A stretch of 64,000 bases of DNA. Origin: Psychromonas sp. CNPT3 (GTDB lineage: Bacteria > Pseudomonadota > Gammaproteobacteria > Enterobacterales > Psychromonadaceae). Below the pieces are notes generated by a model that did not search any database, was not told the origin of the DNA, and was given only the letters and a program-made list of their open reading frames with translations. Location of the stretch: the NCBI RefSeq assembly GCF_000153405.2, contig NC_020802.1:2499883-2563882 (forward strand), in the 5' to 3' direction. The position numbers and the translations under genes are program-made. Shown piece by piece: positions 17,125-27,300 of the stretch; within the stretch, counting starts at the first letter, position 1, and every line of letters begins with the position of its first letter.

Positions 17125-18327
17125 CTAAATGCTTAAACAATCAAAATCAACTAATGTGTCGGTATCAAGACTGTAATCAATACCTTCAATCGCAAAACCG
17201 AAAAGACGTAAAAACTCTTCTTTATATTCTTTGTAATCTGTTAACTCGAATAAGTTTTCAGTGCAAATTGATGGCCATAGTTTTGTACACTGAGCCTGTA
17301 CATCTTCACGCAGTTCCCAATCATCAAGACGTAAACGGCGCGCAGAGTCAGTTGTCACTGGCGCATTATCTTCACGGTAAAGTTGAGTGGTAAATAAACG
17401 ATGAATTTGCTCCATACACCCTTCATGTAAGCCTTTTTCTTTCATGATTTTAAAGACCATTGAAATATATAAAGGCATCACAGGGATCGCTGAACTTGCT
17501 TGTGTTACAACACTTTTTTGCACAGAAACATAAGCCTCACCTTGTAGTGGAGCAAGTTGCGCTTGGATAGCTGTTGAGGCGCGATCTAAATCGATTTTAG
17601 CTTTGCCTAATGCGCCATCCCAATAAATTGGCCAAGTTAACTCAGTACCAATATATGAGTAAGCAACCGTTTTAACGCCAGCAGCTAAAACGCCAGCATC
17701 GCCTAATGCGCTAAGCCAAAGTTCCCAATCTTCGCCACCCATAACGGTCACTGTATTGGCAATCTCTTCTTCTGAAGCAGGCTCTACTTGCGCTTCAATA
17801 ATAATGTCTTTGTTAGTATCAATGGCAGTTGATACATAGACTTCACCAATTGGTTTTAGGCTAGAGCGAATAACTTCACCCGTATCAGGCATTTTACGTA
17901 CAGGGGCTGCCACTGAGTAGATAATCGCATCAATTTGACCTAGATCTTCTTTGATAAGCGCAATTACTTTGTCTTTCATTGCATGCGAAAACGCATCGCC
18001 ATTGATGCTTTTTGCATATAAACCATCTTGGTGTGCTTGTTTTTCAAAAGCAGCACTATTATACCAACCTGCAGAGCCTGTTTTACGCTCTGTTGCCGGC
18101 TTTTCAAAAAACACACCGATAGTAGAGGCGTCAGAACCGTAGGCAGCAGCAATACGAGTTGACATGCCGTAACCTGCAGATGAACCAATGATCAATACAC
18201 GTTTAGGCCCATTTTTGATTTTGCCTTGTTGCTTAGTGTATTCAATCTGTGCTTGTACGTTTTTAGCACAGCCTAGTGGATGTGTTGTGGTACAAATAAA
18301 GCCACGAATTTTTGGTTTTATGATCAT
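17125..18327 (-). CDS. fabV: Enoyl-[ACP] reductase, FabV type
   Basis: 400 aa, the usual FabV length. It reduces trans-2-enoyl-ACP (or enoyl-CoA) with NADH in the last step of fatty acid elongation and is typically resistant to triclosan. The Rossmann motif [17 protein letters not shown] (about 44-60) and the family active-site pattern Y-x8-K ([10 protein letters not shown], about 235-244) are both present. It is a single gene between tRNA-Pro and the ubiquinone operon, with its own terminator. Confidence 0.95.
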   Translation of the reverse strand: MIIKPKIRGFICTTTHPLGCAKNVQAQIEYTKQQGKIKNGPKRVLIIGSSAGYGMSTRIAAAYGSDASTIGVFFEKPATERKTGSAGWYNSAAFEKQAHQDGLYAKSINGDAFSHAMKDKVIALIKEDLGQIDAIIYSVAAPVRKMPDTGEVIRSSLKPIGEVYVSTAIDTNKDIIIEAQVEPASEEEIANTVTVMGGEDWELWLSALGDAGVLAAGVKTVAYSYIGTELTWPIYWDGALGKAKIDLDRASTAIQAQLAPLQGEAYVSVQKSVVTQASSAIPVMPLYISMVFKIMKEKGLHEGCMEQIHRLFTTQLYREDNAPVTTDSARRLRLDDWELREDVQAQCTKLWPSICTENLFELTDYKEYKEEFLRLFGFAIEGIDYSLDTDTLVDFDCLSI

Positions 18328-18516
18328 AGTTAAATCTCTTCTTTAATATAAAAAGGTCGCTTAATGCAACCTTTCAGGAGTTCTGTATATACCCATGTTG
18401 TTTACGCGCATCATCAATATAAAAAGAATGCGTAGTCCAACAAAAGCGCTAAATGTATCTATAAAAAAGCACCCTTTCAATACTTCACGGAATAAGGTGC
18501 ATAATATACACGTTTT

Positions 18517-19725
18517 TTATGATGGCTTCAAAATAGCAGGCAATTCGCCACTACAACCCATCGCTTGACGTATAAATTGTTTTTTCAAGGGGTTTACTTT
18601 ATCGGCAAACAATAAGGCGATATTACGCAATATTTTTTTACCCGGATCATCGCCTTGAAAAAGACGCTTAAGAAGTTCCATCGCAGCGATCATTTGCACC
18701 GCTTCGGTTTTTCTCCAACGTTCAAAGTAACGTAAATTGTCATATAAACCGATATCTTTACCCGCACTTTGATTCAAAAGAATACATTCAGATAAACTCA
18801 ATGCATCTAACAATCCTAGATTTACACCTTGCCCTGCTAGAGGGTGGATGGTGTGCGCGGCGTCTCCAATTAAAGCAATACGATGTTTCGCAAAGTCGCG
18901 AGCATAACGCATGCGTAAAGGAAAATGTAAACGCGCCCCCTGTAACGAGCAGGCCCCTAATCGATTATCAAATTTACGACTTAATTGCTTATTAAATTCA
19001 TCTTCGCTTAATGCTTTTAACTGCTCAATTTCATCGCTTGGTGCTGACCATACAATGGAGCATAAGTTTTCTTCAAATAAAGGTAAAAAAGCCAATGGCC
19101 CTGATGGCGTAAATATTTGACGCGCACAATGCTCATGAGAAAATTGCGTTTTAATCGTTGCTACTAAAGCATCTTGTTCATAATCCCAATAAGTCAAAGG
19201 GATATTCGCTTGCTCGCGTAACCACGAGTTAGCCCCGTCGGCTCCCACAAGCAGTTTACTGGTTAACTGCTGATCACTTTCAAGGCTCAGCCACGCTTCA
19301 CCATCACCCATGCTTATTTTACAAATTTTATCGGGCGCATAAAACGTCACGTTTTTTTGCTGTTTAAGGCGCGCCATAAGCGCGTTTTGTATCTGCTCAT
19401 TTTCAATGATATAACCTAACTGCTGAGCATTTACATCACGCGCTGAAAACTCAATTTTAGCAGCGGTATCTTTTTCCCAAACGGACATATTGGCATACGC
19501 AGTAATGCGATCCGCATTAATATGATCCCAAACGCCTAATTTTTCAAAAATAGTGCGACTAGCTACATTGATCGCGCTAACGCGAGATACGCTCAACGGA
19601 TCTACTTTTTTATTTTCTTTATTTTCAATAATAGCAATGCGCAAATCGCTTTTGGCCAGTGACACAGCGAGCGTAAGCCCCACCATTCCACCGCCAACTA
19701 TGGTTAAATCATAAGATAACATCAT
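18517..19725 (-). CDS. ubiI: FAD-dependent hydroxylase UbiI/VisC
   Basis: 402 aa. A flavin monooxygenase of aerobic ubiquinone synthesis, by homology the C5 hydroxylase. The N-terminal FAD motif is LTIVGGGMVGLTLAVSLA and the C-terminal FAD motif is IALIGDAAHTIHPLAGQG. It is last in the ygfB-pepP-ubiH-ubiI operon. Its start overlaps the ubiH stop by four bases (ATGA), although the second Met, one codon in, could also serve. Confidence 0.92.
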   Translation of the reverse strand: MMLSYDLTIVGGGMVGLTLAVSLAKSDLRIAIIENKENKKVDPLSVSRVSAINVASRTIFEKLGVWDHINADRITAYANMSVWEKDTAAKIEFSARDVNAQQLGYIIENEQIQNALMARLKQQKNVTFYAPDKICKISMGDGEAWLSLESDQQLTSKLLVGADGANSWLREQANIPLTYWDYEQDALVATIKTQFSHEHCARQIFTPSGPLAFLPLFEENLCSIVWSAPSDEIEQLKALSEDEFNKQLSRKFDNRLGACSLQGARLHFPLRMRYARDFAKHRIALIGDAAHTIHPLAGQGVNLGLLDALSLSECILLNQSAGKDIGLYDNLRYFERWRKTEAVQMIAAMELLKRLFQGDDPGKKILRNIALLFADKVNPLKKQFIRQAMGCSGELPAILKPS

Positions 19726-20942
19726 GATATATTTTCTTTTACAAAGGGGTTAAATTGGCCTTTTGCTTGACGAATGATAGGCCCCGCAAGTAGCGGTAAA
19801 CAAGACATCGCTTGCAAGGCTATATTACGACCTAACACTAAAGGCCAAGCTTCACTGCTAAATAAAGTGACTAATGAGTGCGTCATTAATAGGGTGCGAT
19901 TTTGATCGTTTTTTCGTGCAGACCAATATTGATTTAACATTTTAAACGAGCCCACTGAGTCATTTTTAGAGGCGATCTTAATTTGTTGTGCCAATTCGTA
20001 TACATCGCGCAAACCCAAATTAAAGCCTTGGCCCATGACAGGGTGCAAACTCTGCGCAGCATTACCAATGCAAACAACGCGATGTGCGTAAGCGGGTGTA
20101 CTATGTATTAATTTCAGTGCATAGCTATGGCGCGTCCCTGTTTGCACAAAGCGCCCCGCGCGGTAGCCAAATGCCTTTTGCAACGCGTTTAAAAATGCCT
20201 CGTCATCTAAATTTAAAAGCGCCTCTAACTCACTTGTTTTAAGCGACCAAACGAGCGAATAACATTCATCACTAAGTGGTAACAAGGCAATGGGACCCGA
20301 AGGGGTAAAACGTTCAAAGGCCCTATTTTTATGATCTTCAGAGCATCGCACATTGGCAATGATAGCTGAGCAGGCATAATCAACACATTGGGAGCCTACC
20401 CCTGCAAGTTTCCCGGTGAGACTGTGACTTCCATCGGCGCCAATGCATAATTTTGCGCGGATTTTTCGCCCATCTTGCAAGCCACAAATAACATGCTCTC
20501 GATGTTGATCAAGAGCCGCTAAATTAACATTATAGAGTCGCGTCAATTGCGAATGTTCTTTTAATTTAAGCGTTAGAAGTTGCCCCATTGTAGACAATGG
20601 CGCAACCACGCCAAAAGCATCCTGCTTGCGCATTAAATCCAACATTCCCCAGCCAGCACGTTCAAAAATATGAATGTCATCAATATTTGTCACCTTATTC
20701 TTTAAGGGTGACCACAAGTCTAAAGCCTCTAAAATATCGCAGCTTCCCGCACTTAGCGCAATAGAGCGCGCATCAAATCCGGGATGATTTGCGGCGTTTT
20801 CTAAGGGTGAATTATTATCAACTAATAAAACATTGAGTGCAGGACTCTGCTTTAAAATAGCATGGGCAAGTATACAACCCGAGATCCCAGCACCTATGAT
20901 GACAATATCCACATCAAAATCAGGAGAATGTTTTTTTTGCAT
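19722..20942 (-). CDS. ubiH: 2-octaprenyl-6-methoxyphenol hydroxylase
   Basis: 406 aa. FAD-dependent monooxygenase of ubiquinone biosynthesis acting at ring C1. The motif IVIIGAGISGCILAHAIL lies near the N-terminus. VVCIGNAAQSLHPVMGQGFN appears near residue 290, with the GN instead of GD that is normal in UbiH. It starts four bases after the pepP stop. The order pepP-ubiH-ubiI matches E. coli. Confidence 0.94.
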   Translation of the reverse strand: MQKKHSPDFDVDIVIIGAGISGCILAHAILKQSPALNVLLVDNNSPLENAANHPGFDARSIALSAGSCDILEALDLWSPLKNKVTNIDDIHIFERAGWGMLDLMRKQDAFGVVAPLSTMGQLLTLKLKEHSQLTRLYNVNLAALDQHREHVICGLQDGRKIRAKLCIGADGSHSLTGKLAGVGSQCVDYACSAIIANVRCSEDHKNRAFERFTPSGPIALLPLSDECYSLVWSLKTSELEALLNLDDEAFLNALQKAFGYRAGRFVQTGTRHSYALKLIHSTPAYAHRVVCIGNAAQSLHPVMGQGFNLGLRDVYELAQQIKIASKNDSVGSFKMLNQYWSARKNDQNRTLLMTHSLVTLFSSEAWPLVLGRNIALQAMSCLPLLAGPIIRQAKGQFNPFVKENIS

Positions 20943-20946
20943 TGTA

Positions 20947-22245
20947 TTAATTCGCCATAATCGCTTCGATATCCTCGATGCTTTTCGGAACGCCCGCCGT
21001 TAACACTTGCGCGCCAGTTTCAGTCACCACGATATCATCTTCAATACGGATACCAATGCCCTGCCAATATTTATCAACATCAGCGTCCATACTCACATAT
21101 ATACCCGGCTCAATGGTTATCACCATGCCAGCTTCTAATACACGAGGATTTTCAAGACTGCCATAATCACCCACATCATGCACATCTAAACCGATATAAT
21201 GGCCAATACCATGCATGTAAAAATCTTTGATCGCATCATTTTTAATTAAAGTTTGTACGTCACCGCGCATTAATCCCAAAGCAACAAGTCCTTCAACCAT
21301 TTGCTGTATCACTTGCTTATTAATATCTAACAATGCAATGCCGGGTTTAATTAAGCTAATTGCATTCGTTTGTACATCCAGCACCAATTGGTATAATTTC
21401 GCTTGTGCAGGGCTAAATACGCCATTAACAGGGAAAGTACGGGTAATATCGCCAGCATAGCCTTGATACTCAGCACCCGCGTCAATTAACACCAGATCAC
21501 CATCTTTAAGTTGTTGATTATTTTCAGAGTAATGTAAACAACAGGCATTATTACCACCAGCAACAATACTGTTATAAGCGATTTCACGAGTACCTTGGCG
21601 CGCAAACTCACATTTTATCTCAGCCTCTAACTGATATTCCCACATGCCCACTTTACACACTTTCATCGCATGTACATGTCCGGCCGCTGAGATGTCACCC
21701 GCTTCAGCGAGTAAAGATAACTCATGCTCAGACTTTAAAAGACGCATCTCATGAATGATCGTTAAATTATCAAAAAACTGCGTCGGTGCTACTTTGCCTT
21801 TGCGCGAGCCCGCTCGTAATTGATTGATAACGCCAGCCAAACATTTTTCTAATTTTGGCGCTTGAAAAATAGGGTAATAAATTGCTTTTACACCATTCAT
21901 CATACTCGTAAGCTGCGTTTCAAAATCATCAACAATATACGCATCATCAAAATGAAAATCACTTAAGGCAGCTTTTTGTCCAACACGATAACCATGCCAA
22001 ATCTCTGCACTTTTGTCTTTTTTTCTATTAAATAGAATGGATTTATTACCTTGCTCTGATTTGAGCAATACAATATAAGCATCTGGCTCATTAAAGCCAC
22101 TCAGATATAAAAAGCTACTTTCTTGACGAAAGGGATATTCACAATCATTATTACGTGTTTTTTCTGTCGCACTGGCAAAAATAGCCATACTATTCATTAA
22201 CATTTTGTCAAAAAACTGTTCACGGCGTTTATTAAACTGTTGCAT
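20947..22245 (-). CDS. pepP: Xaa-Pro aminopeptidase P
   Basis: 432 aa, a cytoplasmic dimanganese peptidase removing an N-terminal residue before proline. It has an aminopeptidase P N-terminal domain (about 1-130) and then a pita-bread catalytic domain with metal ligands in LIDAGAEYQGYAGDITRTF, HGIGHYIGLDVHD, ITIEPGIYV and IRIEDDIVVT. It belongs to the ygfB-pepP-ubiH-ubiI operon and starts 14 bases after the ygfB stop. Confidence 0.95.
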   Translation of the reverse strand: MQQFNKRREQFFDKMLMNSMAIFASATEKTRNNDCEYPFRQESSFLYLSGFNEPDAYIVLLKSEQGNKSILFNRKKDKSAEIWHGYRVGQKAALSDFHFDDAYIVDDFETQLTSMMNGVKAIYYPIFQAPKLEKCLAGVINQLRAGSRKGKVAPTQFFDNLTIIHEMRLLKSEHELSLLAEAGDISAAGHVHAMKVCKVGMWEYQLEAEIKCEFARQGTREIAYNSIVAGGNNACCLHYSENNQQLKDGDLVLIDAGAEYQGYAGDITRTFPVNGVFSPAQAKLYQLVLDVQTNAISLIKPGIALLDINKQVIQQMVEGLVALGLMRGDVQTLIKNDAIKDFYMHGIGHYIGLDVHDVGDYGSLENPRVLEAGMVITIEPGIYVSMDADVDKYWQGIGIRIEDDIVVTETGAQVLTAGVPKSIEDIEAIMAN

Positions 22246-22259
22246 ATTGAGAGACCCCT

Positions 22260-22829
22260 TTAATGTAGCGTTTTGGATAATGGAATATGAGGGGCACGTG
22301 AAAATGTATTAAAACAAAGCATGGCCCCCATACGTAAATATTCAACTATTTCTGCAAAAGCAATTTCAGATGCTTCATCTTCTTTTTCAAAATCTAAAGA
22401 CAGTTGTGATATATCACGAATATCACGAATAATATCTTGGATCTCTTCGGATGCTAAGTTTAACCCTTGTTGCACCAAACCAAATCCTAACAAAAAACCT
22501 TGCGCCCATTTTGCCATGGACTCACAGCGCTCATCTAAGGGCACTTTTTCTTCAGGTAATAAAAGAGAAAAACCTAAACCATCGTCTCTAAACTGGGCAA
22601 TAACTTGAGCATAAAGACTGCCTATCATTTTTTTCACGGGTAGATCTAACCCCATACCTTCATTTACCACGTCATTAAACAAAGTTTGCCAACTTTGATC
22701 TTCCAGAGAAACCCCGCCAGCAATAAGCCCAGATAAAATTCCATGTGCTTCTGAAGGTGTAGTATAAAGCTCTGTGGCACTCAATATTTTCGTGATATCA
22801 TCAAAACTTAATTTAGATTTTTTACACAT
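22260..22829 (-). CDS. ygfB: UPF0149/YgfB family protein
   Basis: 189 aa, an all-helical UPF0149 (YgfB/YecA) protein with the family features HGILSGLIAGG near residue 25 and WAQGFLLGFGL near 110. The molecular role is not established. The gene is first in the pepP-ubiH-ubiI operon and divergent from zapA, as in enterobacteria and vibrios. Confidence 0.9.
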   Translation of the reverse strand: MCKKSKLSFDDITKILSATELYTTPSEAHGILSGLIAGGVSLEDQSWQTLFNDVVNEGMGLDLPVKKMIGSLYAQVIAQFRDDGLGFSLLLPEEKVPLDERCESMAKWAQGFLLGFGLVQQGLNLASEEIQDIIRDIRDISQLSLDFEKEDEASEIAFAEIVEYLRMGAMLCFNTFSRAPHIPLSKTLH

Positions 22830-22963
22830 TGCTCATTCTCTTCTAAATTGAAAAATTTTAATACTAACACTGCGCCTAACATGTCGCTACTAAGCACTTG
22901 AAAGTTAGCTCGGAGATAGTTAATATTACATTTATTTATTAAATTTTATTAGATAGGTTAATT

Positions 22964-23257
22964 ATGGCAAATATTGAAATTTCTATCCTAGGACAACAAT
23001 ATAAAATAGCCTGCCCAGAAGGTGAAGAAAAAGCATTACAAAAAACCGTTGAGCAATTTAACCTAAAACTTAACAAGATGAAAAGTAATACACGAACTTT
23101 ACGTAATGAACAACTGATTGTGATGGTTGCACTTAACTTATGCCATGAATTAAATGCTGAAAAAGAAAAAAACCAACAACAAACGCAACAATTAAACCAG
23201 CGAATTCAAGCTTTGCACCAATCTATAGAGGAAGCGTTACTGCCTCCTGAAAAATAA
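22964..23257 (+). CDS. zapA: Cell division protein ZapA
   Basis: 97 aa. It binds FtsZ and bundles its filaments at the division ring. The N-terminal strand-rich head (VEISILGQQYKIACPEGEE-like) is followed by a long coiled coil (about 50-92). The gene starts at ATG 22964 after AGATAGGT. 6S RNA follows downstream, the arrangement conserved in gammaproteobacteria. Confidence 0.93.
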   Translation: MANIEISILGQQYKIACPEGEEKALQKTVEQFNLKLNKMKSNTRTLRNEQLIVMVALNLCHELNAEKEKNQQQTQQLNQRIQALHQSIEEALLPPEK

Positions 23258-23378
23258 TTAACACTTTGATGCCGATAATATCATTAATTTGCGAAAAAAA
23301 TAACTTTCTCACATAAAATTAACATGTTTACGACCTAAAATACTATGCAAACCTTCTAATGTAGCGTAAAGTTTATTT

Positions 23379-23557
23379 AACCCTCGGGTATTCGCTGATC
23401 TTGACAAAGTCTCTGAGCCGATAAGTAATACCCTGGTAACTTGGATTGGATGCTCTTGTGCATGCTCGGCTAGTATCGAGAAGCCTGCGGCAAACACTGG
23501 GATACCACACTTGACCTTCGGGTTCAAGGTCCACGTCAATAACGATGCCCTTGGGTT
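23379..23557 (+). ncRNA. ssrS: 6S RNA
   Basis: About 179 nt that binds RNA polymerase-sigma70 in stationary phase by mimicking an open promoter. The ends pair (AACCC-TCGGGTATTCG with CGATGCCC-TTGGGTT). Landmarks shared with E. coli 6S include CTGAGCCGATA, GCATGCTCGG, GAGAAGCCT and the hairpin TTGACCTTCGGGTTCAAGG. It lies just after zapA as expected. Its usual downstream partner fthC is displaced by about 5 kb. Ends are placed from the closing stem and are approximate. Confidence 0.9.
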
Positions 23558-23771
23558 ACTTTTTAACTTACACCTAATTAATACCTCCCTGTGCGACACT
23601 TCTGTAATAATCTATTGATGTAATTCACTTTTGTTTACATTTTAATCTACTGCTGTAGACTAGCTTTCTAACACTTTAACCGACCTTTCTTAGTAATATG
23701 TGCTTATATGGCACTTTATTTTATATATTCAAAATCTAATGCTTAAAAAATAAAGCACTAAACATGCACTA

Positions 23772-25205
23772 ATGAAAAATAAGAATATTGGGATGCAAAA
23801 AATGCTGAAAAAACATCAACAACAGCCCCATGTAAGCGTACGTAAACTATATCTCTTACTTCCTTTTTTTATTTTATTATTACCCTCTTTTAGCCAAGCG
23901 CAAAGCATGGATCTTAACCAAGCTTGGTCACAACTCTTAAAAGTCAGTGATACCTTACAAGCAGAGCAACAATCGGTAAAACGCGCCCAAGCTAAAAATG
24001 ATGCAACTCAAGACTTAGGTTTACCTAGCCTGAGCTTAAATGCCAATTATACGCATTTATCTGATCCACTCGAATTTGAGGCTTCAAGCCTAAGCAGTGA
24101 AGGTTCTCCTGCACTTGTTGCTGGAATATTGCAACAAATCCCCAACCTAGCACTGTCCGAACAAGATATATTCCATGCCAGTTTACAGGCTATGTGGCCT
24201 ATTTATACCGGCGGAAAAATAACAGCAGCCCAGGCTATCAGTGATGCAATAGTGCAAGAAAAAGAACAACAATTACAACTTGCTAAACATAAGTTGTTTT
24301 TACAACTGGTGGATCGTTACTATGCACTTGCGGTCAGTGAAGCATTAGAAAGTACCCAGAAAAAATTATTATCCTCCTTACAAAAGCACGCGCATCACGC
24401 ACAAAAACTCGAAGAGCATGGGCAAATAGCCAAAGTAGAGCGACTCAATGCAGATATGGCACTCGCCAATGCGAAACTACAATATAATAATTCAGTGCGC
24501 CAGGTTGAAATGGCAAATATTGCATTAACTCGGTTGCTACATATTACCAAGATTAATGCCGTCTCCGATTTTGTTGTCTCCTTTGATCCTCTTTCTTTAC
24601 CGAACCTTCTGAGTATCACCTTAAGTGAACACCCCGCATTAAAATTATTAAAGGCCAAAGAAGCACAAGCAAAAAGTTTAATTGCCGTTGAAAACAGCAG
24701 TTATCGCCCTAGTGTGTTTTTATATGCAAATTATACGCTTTATGATGATGACTCGATAATCTCAGAGATGGCGCCTGAATGGCTAGTCGGTGTTGGCTTG
24801 AAAGTACCTCTGTTTAGTCGTGATGGGCGCAGTGGTAAAGTGCAAGCTGCTAAAAGCGCGCAATTACAAGCACGTTATACCTTAGCGCAAACCAAACAAG
24901 ATTTGAGCCTGCTTGTTGAACATACCTACCGACAACTGTTACAAGCACAAGAAGAGATGCAATCATTACAAGCCTCGATGAGCCTGGCTCAAGAAAATAA
25001 AAGATTACGTGATATTGCCTTTCGCCAAGGCTTGTCTACCTCACTTGAAAAAGTGGATGCAGAGCTGAAACTAAGCGCAGTGATAACGCAACAGTTGCTT
25101 GCTAAATACCGCTATATTCAAGCCTATGCCCGCTTAATGTCCACCAGCGGACAAATTAACCTATTTATTGCAAACTCGCTTTTAACCGAGGAAAAACCTT
25201 CATGA
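23772..25205 (+). CDS. TolC-family outer membrane efflux protein
   Basis: 477 aa. It should form the outer membrane channel of a tripartite export system. A long N-terminal leader contains a hydrophobic signal segment (LYLLLPFFILLLPSFSQAQS). The mature protein has the two repeats of long helices typical of OEP proteins, with a characteristic strand near SYRPSVFLYANYTLYDDD. The start is uncertain: ATGs at 23772, 23793 and 23802 are in frame. The stop overlaps the next gene by four bases (ATGA). It is first of a four-gene export operon. Confidence 0.88.
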   Translation: MKNKNIGMQKMLKKHQQQPHVSVRKLYLLLPFFILLLPSFSQAQSMDLNQAWSQLLKVSDTLQAEQQSVKRAQAKNDATQDLGLPSLSLNANYTHLSDPLEFEASSLSSEGSPALVAGILQQIPNLALSEQDIFHASLQAMWPIYTGGKITAAQAISDAIVQEKEQQLQLAKHKLFLQLVDRYYALAVSEALESTQKKLLSSLQKHAHHAQKLEEHGQIAKVERLNADMALANAKLQYNNSVRQVEMANIALTRLLHITKINAVSDFVVSFDPLSLPNLLSITLSEHPALKLLKAKEAQAKSLIAVENSSYRPSVFLYANYTLYDDDSIISEMAPEWLVGVGLKVPLFSRDGRSGKVQAAKSAQLQARYTLAQTKQDLSLLVEHTYRQLLQAQEEMQSLQASMSLAQENKRLRDIAFRQGLSTSLEKVDAELKLSAVITQQLLAKYRYIQAYARLMSTSGQINLFIANSLLTEEKPS

Positions 25206-26176
25206 GTAACCGACTATTAAGCGCTATCGCGACCATCTTTATCGTTCTTTTTTTAAGTTACGGTGCCTACCTCGCTTATTCCCCTAAAACTGAAGTTTTA
25301 CAAGGGCAAATAGAAGCGCGCGAATATAATATCTCGTCAAAAGTGCCTGGGCGTATTGAGCAAGTGATGGTGAAACGAGGCGATCACGTGCAAGCGGGTG
25401 ATATTCTTTATGCTATCAATAGCCCAGAATTAAGCGCGAAACTCATGCAGGCAGAAGGCGGAAGAGATGCAGCTAACGCCATGCTATTACAAGCCGATAA
25501 TGGCGCACGTAAACAACAAATACAAGCGTCTAAAGAGCAATGGAAAAAAGCAAGCGTTGCTGAAAAACTAGCAAAAACAACATACAACCGCGTTCAATCC
25601 CTGTTTGATGAGGGTGTTATCGCCAGACAAAAACGCGATGAGGCGTTTACGCAGTGGCAAGCGAGTAAATATACGAAACAAGCCGCTTTTGTTATGTATC
25701 AAATGAGCCGTGAAGGCGCCCGCGCTGAAACGAAAGCTGCGGCGGCAGGTCAAGTGCGCGTTGCAGAGGGCATGGTTAACGAAGTCAATGCCGTATTAAA
25801 AGACAGTCAAATGCGCGCGCCGATAAGCGCCGAAGTTAGTGAGGTTTTATTACAAAAAGGAGAATTGGCACCCAGTGGATTCCCTGTCGTGAGCTTAATT
25901 GACATGCAGGACGCTTGGGCTGTTTTTCAAATTCGTGAAGATCAACTTAAAAAATTCCAACAAGGCAATAAAGTCATGTTGTCCATACCCGCTTTAGAAA
26001 AAGAAGCAGAGTTTGTGGTCACCTATATCGCTGTAATGGCTAATTTTGCGACATGGCGCGCCACTGAAAATGGTCATGATTTCGATATGCGCACCTTTCA
26101 AGTTGAGCTTAAACCGAGTCAGCGCATTGAAAACTTACGTGTAGGCATGTCAGTTTTACTCCAAAGCGCGCAATGA
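25202..26176 (+). CDS. HlyD-family periplasmic adaptor (membrane fusion protein)
   Basis: 324 aa with an N-terminal membrane anchor (about 6-27) and a split lipoyl/biotinyl domain (SSKVPGRIEQVMVKRGDHVQAGDILYAI near 45-75, and MRAPISAEVSEVLLQKGELAPSG near 205-230). These flank a coiled-coil hairpin (about 80-200) and a beta-barrel. It links the TolC-type channel to the inner membrane permeases. It overlaps its neighbours on both sides by four bases, so the operon is tightly coupled. Confidence 0.9.
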   Translation: MSNRLLSAIATIFIVLFLSYGAYLAYSPKTEVLQGQIEAREYNISSKVPGRIEQVMVKRGDHVQAGDILYAINSPELSAKLMQAEGGRDAANAMLLQADNGARKQQIQASKEQWKKASVAEKLAKTTYNRVQSLFDEGVIARQKRDEAFTQWQASKYTKQAAFVMYQMSREGARAETKAAAAGQVRVAEGMVNEVNAVLKDSQMRAPISAEVSEVLLQKGELAPSGFPVVSLIDMQDAWAVFQIREDQLKKFQQGNKVMLSIPALEKEAEFVVTYIAVMANFATWRATENGHDFDMRTFQVELKPSQRIENLRVGMSVLLQSAQ

Positions 26177-27300
26177 ACTTATTTATTCGTGAAATTAAAG
26201 CGATGCTTGCATCGCCTTGGCAATTAGCATTAGTCACCTATCTCCCTTTGATCGGGGGGCTTTTGTTATGGGGTATATTTAGCAGCGCCGTACCGCGTTC
26301 ATTGCCCGTTGCCATTATTGATATGGATAATAGTAGTCTCAGCCGTTTACTCATTCGTGACCTACAAGCAAACCCCACTATTGCGCCAATAATTTACCAG
26401 CAATTGCCAAAAGCTAAACTTGCCATGCAAGAAGGTAAGGTTTTTGCTTTAGTTGTTTTACCATACCAACTAAGAAAAAATTTATTAAGCGCGCGCCAAC
26501 CCAGTATTGAAATACGTTATAACAGCCAATTTTTACTGGTCGGAAAATTGCTTTCAAGTGAATTACAAATCAGCTTAGGAAGTGGATTAAGCTCTCTTGC
26601 GAGCCTAAAACAACTTGCACAAGGGGTGCCCAAAGGGCGCGTTGGCATCAATTTAAGCCCCATTAGCTTACAAAAAACAGCGCTGTTTAATCAAAATAGT
26701 AATTATGTGGCCTTTTTAGTACCGGCGCTTATCATTGCGCTATTGCAAATCATTGGCATGTTAGTGTTTTTAAACAGTTTAACGCAGGAGAGCGAAAACC
26801 GCTCAGCAAAGAGTGCTGAGAGCTTAGGGATATGGAAAGTACTTGCTTGTAAATTCAGTCTATACAGCATCATTATATTAATACACGCGATGTTTGCTTT
26901 TACCTTCTTTTATCTTTATTTAGCCCTCCCCATCCATGGATCTTTATGGATGTTAGGCGTCGCCTTTTGGATCATGCTTATTGCTGATTTTTTAATTGTG
27001 TTACTGATCTATTCCATTTTTCTCGACAGTACCCGTGTTGTCAGTATTTGTACGGCACTTTTTGCGCCGGCTATGACGTTTATGGGGGTAACATTCCCCA
27101 CGCATAACATGCCCGTACTCGCGCAATACTGGCGTCAATTGATCCCGTCAACGCAATATATAGAAACGCATATCAGCATTATCAGTCATGGCTTATCTCA
27201 AGGTGAGTTTATTTTCAAACTCAGTCATAACTGGGGATTCGCGATGCTTATCATTCCCATTATTTATTTTGTCAATAAAGGAAAAAATCATGACCTTTAG
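26173..27300 (+). CDS. ABC-2 type permease (first of a pair)
   Basis: 375 aa. One N-terminal membrane helix, a periplasmic domain (about 45-180) and then five or six C-terminal helices, as in the ABC2_membrane_3/YhhJ family. It contains VAIIDMDNSSLSRLLIRDLQ, and its paralogue next door has the near-identical pattern DHDNSSLSRLIIRHSD. No ATP-binding protein is encoded in this operon, so either the ATPase is elsewhere or the complex is driven differently. Confidence 0.85.
   Translation: MNLFIREIKAMLASPWQLALVTYLPLIGGLLLWGIFSSAVPRSLPVAIIDMDNSSLSRLLIRDLQANPTIAPIIYQQLPKAKLAMQEGKVFALVVLPYQLRKNLLSARQPSIEIRYNSQFLLVGKLLSSELQISLGSGLSSLASLKQLAQGVPKGRVGINLSPISLQKTALFNQNSNYVAFLVPALIIALLQIIGMLVFLNSLTQESENRSAKSAESLGIWKVLACKFSLYSIIILIHAMFAFTFFYLYLALPIHGSLWMLGVAFWIMLIADFLIVLLIYSIFLDSTRVVSICTALFAPAMTFMGVTFPTHNMPVLAQYWRQLIPSTQYIETHISIISHGLSQGEFIFKLSHNWGFAMLIIPIIYFVNKGKNHDL

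Noticed and set aside
23309-23599. 96-codon minus-strand ORF
   Set aside because: It is antisense to 6S RNA. The conserved RNA landmarks and the pairing of the ends explain the sequence.
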